Shown here in pieces: positions 60,433 to 64,000 of a DNA stretch of 64,000 nucleotides (position 1 is the stretch's first letter; each line of letters opens with the position of its first letter). Source of the stretch: Burkholderia oklahomensis C6786 (GTDB lineage Bacteria > Pseudomonadota > Gammaproteobacteria > Burkholderiales > Burkholderiaceae). Position numbers and translations under genes: made by a program. The stretch lies in the NCBI RefSeq assembly GCF_000959365.1, contig NZ_CP009556.1:2728001-2792000 (forward strand). The letters run 5' to 3'. Under the pieces are notes generated by a model. It was not told the DNA's origin and made no database searches. It saw nothing but the letters and a program-made list of their open reading frames with translations.

Positions 60433-61542
60433 ATGGCGGTCATGCCTTCCCGCCTACTCCGCAGCTTCATGACGTCGACCTTACAAACCCGCCTGCCCGG
60501 CTTCGCCCGCAACGCGCTGCGCCCGGTGCTCGATCCCTACCGCCGTTACCGCCACGCGAAACTGATCCACGCGGCGCGCGTCGCGCTGAGCGTGCTGGCC
60601 TCGATCGCACTGACGACCGGCCTGCACGTTCCGCACGGCGAATGGGCGACGATCACGGTGCTGATCGTGATCGGCGGCCTCCAGCACCACGGCAACATCC
60701 GCAAGAAGGCCGCCGAGCGCGCGCTCGGCACGCTGATCGGCGCGATTGCCGGCCTGCTGCTGATCCTGCTTCAGACCACCGTGCATTTATCGCCGCTGAC
60801 GTTTCTCGTCATGAGCGTCGCGTGCGGCGTCTGCGCGTATCACGCGATCGGCAAGGCCGGCTACATCGCGCTATTGTCCGCGATCACGATGGTGATCGTC
60901 GCCGGCCACGGCGACAACGAGATCGCCGACGGCCTCTGGCGCGCGGTGAACGTGCTGAACGGCATCGTGATCGCGCTGGCGTTCTCGTTCGCGCTGCCGC
61001 TTTACGCGACCTACTCGTGGCGCTACAAGCTCGCCGACGCGCTGCGCGGCTGCGCGGCCGTCCATGCGCGAATCGCGGGCGAGCGCCACGTGAGCGACAA
61101 CGAGCATCTGAAGGACATGGCGAAGCTCAATACGCTCCTCGTCCAGCTTCGCTCGCTGATGCCGTCGGTATCGAAGGAGATTTCCATGTCGATGCCGCAG
61201 CTCGAGGCGATCCAGCGCGGTCTGCGGCTATGCATCAGCTCGCTCGAGATCCTGTCGAGCCTGCAGCCCGGCGCCGACGACGAAGCCGGCAGGCGACTCG
61301 TCCAGATCCAGATGAAGGCGAGCAACCGGCGGATTCAGGAGATGCTCGTCGGCGCCGGCCGCGCGCTCAAGTTCGGCACGCTGAGCCGGCTCGGGCCGCT
61401 GGCCGGGTCCGCCGCGCCGTTCGGCGAGAACGTGCCGCCCGCGCAGCTGTCCGGATACGTGTCGCTGACGGCGAAGCTGTCGCGCGAAATCGAGCAGTTG
61501 CGGCTGCGCCTGCACGATACCTCGACGCAATGGAACATCTGA
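60433..61542 (+). CDS. FUSC-family inner-membrane protein
   Basis: A 369-residue protein (from ATG 60433; ATG 60442 or 60469 are equally possible since no clear ribosome site is seen). Residues about 45-200 hold six hydrophobic segments of the fusaric-acid-resistance/aromatic-acid-exporter type ('WATITVLIVIGGLQHHGNIR', 'RALGTLIGAIAGLLLILLQT', 'VNVLNGIVIALAFSFALPLY'). The C-terminal half is cytoplasmic and helical. Relatives include AaeB and YccS-like proteins. It is shorter than the full 600-700-residue exporters because it has one membrane half only. Substrate unknown. It stands alone. Confidence 0.85.
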   Translation: MAVMPSRLLRSFMTSTLQTRLPGFARNALRPVLDPYRRYRHAKLIHAARVALSVLASIALTTGLHVPHGEWATITVLIVIGGLQHHGNIRKKAAERALGTLIGAIAGLLLILLQTTVHLSPLTFLVMSVACGVCAYHAIGKAGYIALLSAITMVIVAGHGDNEIADGLWRAVNVLNGIVIALAFSFALPLYATYSWRYKLADALRGCAAVHARIAGERHVSDNEHLKDMAKLNTLLVQLRSLMPSVSKEISMSMPQLEAIQRGLRLCISSLEILSSLQPGADDEAGRRLVQIQMKASNRRIQEMLVGAGRALKFGTLSRLGPLAGSAAPFGENVPPAQLSGYVSLTAKLSREIEQLRLRLHDTSTQWNI

Positions 61543-61564
61543 ACGCGTCGCCGTTCCGACGCGG

Positions 61565-61594
61565 CTTCGGCTTCGGCTTCGGCTTCGGCTTCGG
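61565..61594. repeat. Five-copy CTTCGG hexanucleotide repeat
   Basis: Five exact tandem copies of CTTCGG directly abut the stop codon of the MFS remnant and lie 22 bp after the FUSC stop. It is a candidate slipped-strand polymorphic site, with no coding consequence evident. Confidence 0.9.
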
Positions 61595-61837
61595 CTACCG
61601 CGCCGCGCCGGCCGGCGCACGCCGTCGCCGATAGGCGAGCAGCATCGCGAAACCGAGCAGAAAACCGATCCCGCCGACGAACAGCAGCCCGGTTTCGCCG
61701 AGCCACGGCAGCGGGTTGGTCAGCAAGCCGGTAACGACCCACGCGATCGCCATCACCGAGCCCGCGACGCCGAGCGCCCAGCCTTGCCGATCGGCGCCGA
61801 CCGCATCCGAAAACGCCGTATACGTCGAATGGCTCGA
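61595..61837 (-). pseudogene. 3' remnant of an MFS transporter gene
   Basis: An 80-codon frame without its own start, bounded upstream by TGA at 61838-61840. It reads as the last two helices of a major-facilitator permease: 'AFSDAVGADRQGWALGVAGS', then 'VMAIAWVVTGLL', 'LLFVGGIGFLLGFAMLLAY', and an Arg-rich end. 'QGWxxGVxGSxMA' is typical of helix 11 in DHA1 drug transporters. The 5' portion has been deleted; sequence upstream leads straight into the ribosome site of the divergent alpha/beta-hydrolase gene. It is most likely a decayed gene. Confidence 0.75.
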
Positions 61838-61924
61838 TCACGACCGCAAACATTGCGTCGAACTCGACGAACGCTGCGCGGAGCCGGATCGAGCCGCCGC
61901 GCGCCCCAAACATCAAGGACGCTC

Positions 61925-62656
61925 ATGAACGACTCGCCGCCCATCGTCTTCATCCACGGATTCATCGGCTGCCTCGGCACGCATGGCCGCGCGTCGCGGC
62001 GCGCCGCACCCGATCTGCTCGGCTACGGCGAACATCGCGCCGCGCCGGCCGATTCGATCACGCTCGGCGCGCAAGTCGAGCACCTGTGCGCGTTCATCGA
62101 CACGCATTTCGGCACGACGCCCGTCGACGTCGTCGGACACTCGGTCGGCGGTGCGATCGCGATGCTGCTCGCGCACGCGCATCCGTCACGCGTGCGGCGC
62201 ATCGTCAACGTCGAAGGCAATTTCACGCTCGACGATGCGTTCTGGTCAGCGTCGGTCGGGCGGATGAGCGAAGCCGCCGCGCAGGCGATGCTCGACGGCT
62301 TTCGCGCCGATCCGCTCGCATGGCTCGGCGGTGCGGTCGACCGGCCTGCGCCGGCGATGCGCGAGACCGCGGTCCGGTGGCTCGACCATCAGCCGGCATC
62401 GACGTTGCGGGCGATGGGACGATCGGTCGTCGAGACGACCGGAGACGCCGGCTATCTCGCCACGCTCGCACGGGTTTTCGAACGTCATCCGGTGTATTTG
62501 GTCGCGGGCGCGCGCTCCCGCAACGGATGGAACGCGCCGGATTGGGCGATTGCGCAATGCGCGGGCCATCACGTCGTCGACGGGTGCGGGCATCTGATGA
62601 TGCTCGAGCAGCCCGACGCGTTCTCGGCGCTGATCGATCGATGTCTCGCGCGCTAA
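61925..62656 (+). CDS. Alpha/beta-hydrolase
   Basis: A 243-residue alpha/beta-hydrolase. The opening 'PPIVFIHGFIG' gives the oxyanion HG motif. The nucleophile elbow is VGHSVGGA (Ser73), and the C-terminal 'CGHLMMLEQPDAF' supplies the catalytic histidine. A helical lid occupies about residues 100-185. Start ATG 61925 follows AAGGACG; in-frame sequence upstream is the antisense of the MFS remnant. The substrate is unknown. It stands alone between the remnant and a featureless gap. Confidence 0.88.
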   Translation: MNDSPPIVFIHGFIGCLGTHGRASRRAAPDLLGYGEHRAAPADSITLGAQVEHLCAFIDTHFGTTPVDVVGHSVGGAIAMLLAHAHPSRVRRIVNVEGNFTLDDAFWSASVGRMSEAAAQAMLDGFRADPLAWLGGAVDRPAPAMRETAVRWLDHQPASTLRAMGRSVVETTGDAGYLATLARVFERHPVYLVAGARSRNGWNAPDWAIAQCAGHHVVDGCGHLMMLEQPDAFSALIDRCLAR

Positions 62657-63079
62657 CGGCCTGGCGACTGCGGCACTGCCGTCGCGCTTGCCTCGCAGCG
62701 AACACCCGCTCGTCTGCCAGTGCTTCGGGTACACGTCGCACGCGTTCGGTTCGACATACCCTTTCCTTCGGAATCCTGCTGAGTCGCAACGCGCCGCGAC
62801 AAGCGGTCGTCTCCCGGGTTCGGCACAACCATTGAACGATGCGCCGCGGATCGGGATCGGCGGCCTCGATCCGTGCCCGTGCTTTTTTGGCCCGGTTCGC
62901 CGTTCCTGCTTCGACTGCTTTGGACGAACCGTTCCGGCACCGTCAGCGCGACGTGGGTCGCCGAAAGAAGGCGCGCCGAGCCATCGAGTCGAACCCGCAT
63001 GCTTGTTTCGCGTTGCCCGCAATCATCCGGCGCTCAGGTTCGCGCTCGCGCGCCACGCCGTCCAGCGCCCAAGCGCACG
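62657..63079. other. Intergenic stretch without recognised features
   Basis: 423 bp between the convergent alpha/beta-hydrolase and transglutaminase-like genes. GC content is slightly lower than in coding regions. No gene, hairpin with T-tract or repeat was recognised. Confidence 0.5.
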
Positions 63080-64000
63080 TCAAGCCGCCGAGCCGAGCGG
63101 CTCGACCGTCACCCCGACCGTCAGCACCTGATCCGCGCCGCCGCCTCGGATGACGCCGCGCAGCGGCGTCACGTCCGCATAATCGCGGCCGATCGACAGC
63201 ATCACGTAATCGTCGCCGGGCGCGCGATCGTTGGTCGGATCGAGCTGCAGCCAGCCGCCGTCCTCGGGCCAGGCCGGATCGTAAACCTCGACCCACGCAT
63301 GCGACGCGTCCGCGCCGATCAGCCGCGGCTGCCCGGGCGGCGGCTGCGTCAGCAGGTAGCCGCTCACGTAGCGCGCGGCGAGCCCGAGCGAGCGCAGCGC
63401 GCCGATCATCACGTGCGCGAAATCCTGGCACACGCCGCTGCGCAGCGCGAGCGCGTCGAGCGCGGTCGTGCCGACGTCGGTGCTGTTCGGTGTATACGCG
63501 AAATCCGCGTGGATGCGACGCATCAGCTCCCATGCGGCCTGCACGAGCGGGCGGCCCGGCGCGAAGCTCGCCGCCGCATACGCGGCGAGATCCGGATGGC
63601 ACGCGACATGCGGCGACGCGAACACGAATTCGCTTGCCGGATCGAACGGCTGTCCCGCGCGAAACGTCAGACGCTCGCGCACCGCTTCCCACGTGCTCGC
63701 GCAGCCGTCGCGCGGCGCGGCGATCGCAGGCGGCGGGTCGCCTCGCTTGCCGGCCGACAGCGCGGGCGGCGTGATCCGCACGACGCTGCGGCTGCGCACG
63801 AAGAGCGCCTCGTGCGGCTGGTTGAGCGCGAACGACGTGCGCTGGTTGCCGAACGAATCGGTATCGACGACGAGCCCTTCGGCGCGCGGATCGATCTCGA
63901 GCGAGAACTCGAGCACGCGCTGCCGCGGCGTCTCGAGCGGCCGCAGGCGCGCCTGATGCTGCGCGGACTCGACGCGCGCCGCGTAGCAATAGCGCGTGTC
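63080..64000 (-). CDS. Transglutaminase-like family protein (5' end cut by window)
   Basis: The 306 C-terminal residues of a bacterial transglutaminase-like cysteine-protease-fold protein. The N-terminal beta domain is partly present ('FSLEIDPRAEGLVVDTDSFG'). The catalytic triad is visible: Cys in 'RSGVCQDFAHVMIGALRSLG', His in 'GADASHAWVEVYDP', Asp in 'WLQLDPTNDRAPGDDYV'. The frame is open to the window end, so the start lies beyond 64000. Family members are usually found next to alpha-E/circularly permuted ATP-grasp genes, which would be outside this window. The substrate is unknown; a peptidase or peptide-linking role is usual. Confidence 0.9.
   Translation of the reverse strand, partial: DTRYCYAARVESAQHQARLRPLETPRQRVLEFSLEIDPRAEGLVVDTDSFGNQRTSFALNQPHEALFVRSRSVVRITPPALSAGKRGDPPPAIAAPRDGCASTWEAVRERLTFRAGQPFDPASEFVFASPHVACHPDLAAYAAASFAPGRPLVQAAWELMRRIHADFAYTPNSTDVGTTALDALALRSGVCQDFAHVMIGALRSLGLAARYVSGYLLTQPPPGQPRLIGADASHAWVEVYDPAWPEDGGWLQLDPTNDRAPGDDYVMLSIGRDYADVTPLRGVIRGGGADQVLTVGVTVEPLGSAA

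Overview
The window is very GC-rich, densely packed Gram-negative DNA. Its gene content (a rhlA-rhlB-exporter-rhlC rhamnolipid operon, a complete type VI secretion operon, a glycine-betaine catabolism edge, levansucrase/levanase genes and GlxA-type AraC regulators) points to Burkholderia, most likely the pseudomallei/thailandensis group and its second chromosome. That assignment rests on recognised gene order and protein families, not on a database search. No rRNA, tRNA, CRISPR array, integrase or transposase was seen.

Layout. (1) 1-5027: one-carbon end of glycine-betaine/sarcosine catabolism: a dipeptidase (cut by the window edge), serine hydroxymethyltransferase, a GbdR-like activator and glutathione-independent formaldehyde dehydrogenase. 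A 9-bp minisatellite lies upstream of the dehydrogenase. (2) 5466-10014: fructan module: LacI-family repressor, two operators over a promoter, levansucrase and an exported GH32 levanase. (3) 10282-18678, minus strand: rhamnolipid operon rhlA, rhlB, EmrB-type exporter, rhlC, NodT-type outer-membrane channel and EmrA-type adaptor. Synthesis and a tripartite export route are in one transcription unit. (4) 19255-47024, minus strand: type VI secretion operon tssA-B-C-hcp-E-F-G-clpV, two tandem vgrG genes, a cargo module (DUF2169/pentapeptide protein, second pentapeptide protein, DUF3540, DUF4150 PAAR-like), then tssJ-K-L-M and three small proteins. Two of the small ones occupy the position I recall for the metal-scavenging effectors TseM/TseZ of B. 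thailandensis T6SS-4. About 1.6 kb of mostly AT-richer sequence upstream of tssA carries paired palindromes. (5) 48605-50119: acetyl-/succinyl-CoA transferase. (6) 50484-57692, plus strand: seven-gene phosphonate operon encoding a CDP-alcohol phosphatidyltransferase, a 2-oxoglutarate oxygenase, a flippase-like membrane protein, a cytidylyltransferase, a PEP mutase fused to a second cytidylyltransferase, phosphonopyruvate decarboxylase and an aminoethylphosphonate aminotransferase. (7) 58144-64000: DJ-1/PfpI protein, divergent AraC regulator, FUSC membrane protein, MFS remnant, alpha/beta hydrolase and a transglutaminase-like protein cut by the window end.

The most interesting system is the phosphonate operon. 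Its last three genes make 2-aminoethylphosphonate (AEP) from PEP. The fused cytidylyltransferase should activate AEP to CMP-AEP. The CDP-alcohol phosphatidyltransferase, oxygenase and flippase-like protein at the front suggest transfer to a lipid alcohol, possible hydroxylation and membrane translocation. I therefore propose a phosphonolipid pathway. The second notable item is the pair of VgrG spikes, each ending in 31 consecutive seven-residue repeats. Between the two genes lies a tiny hybrid reading frame that looks like the scar of their tandem duplication.
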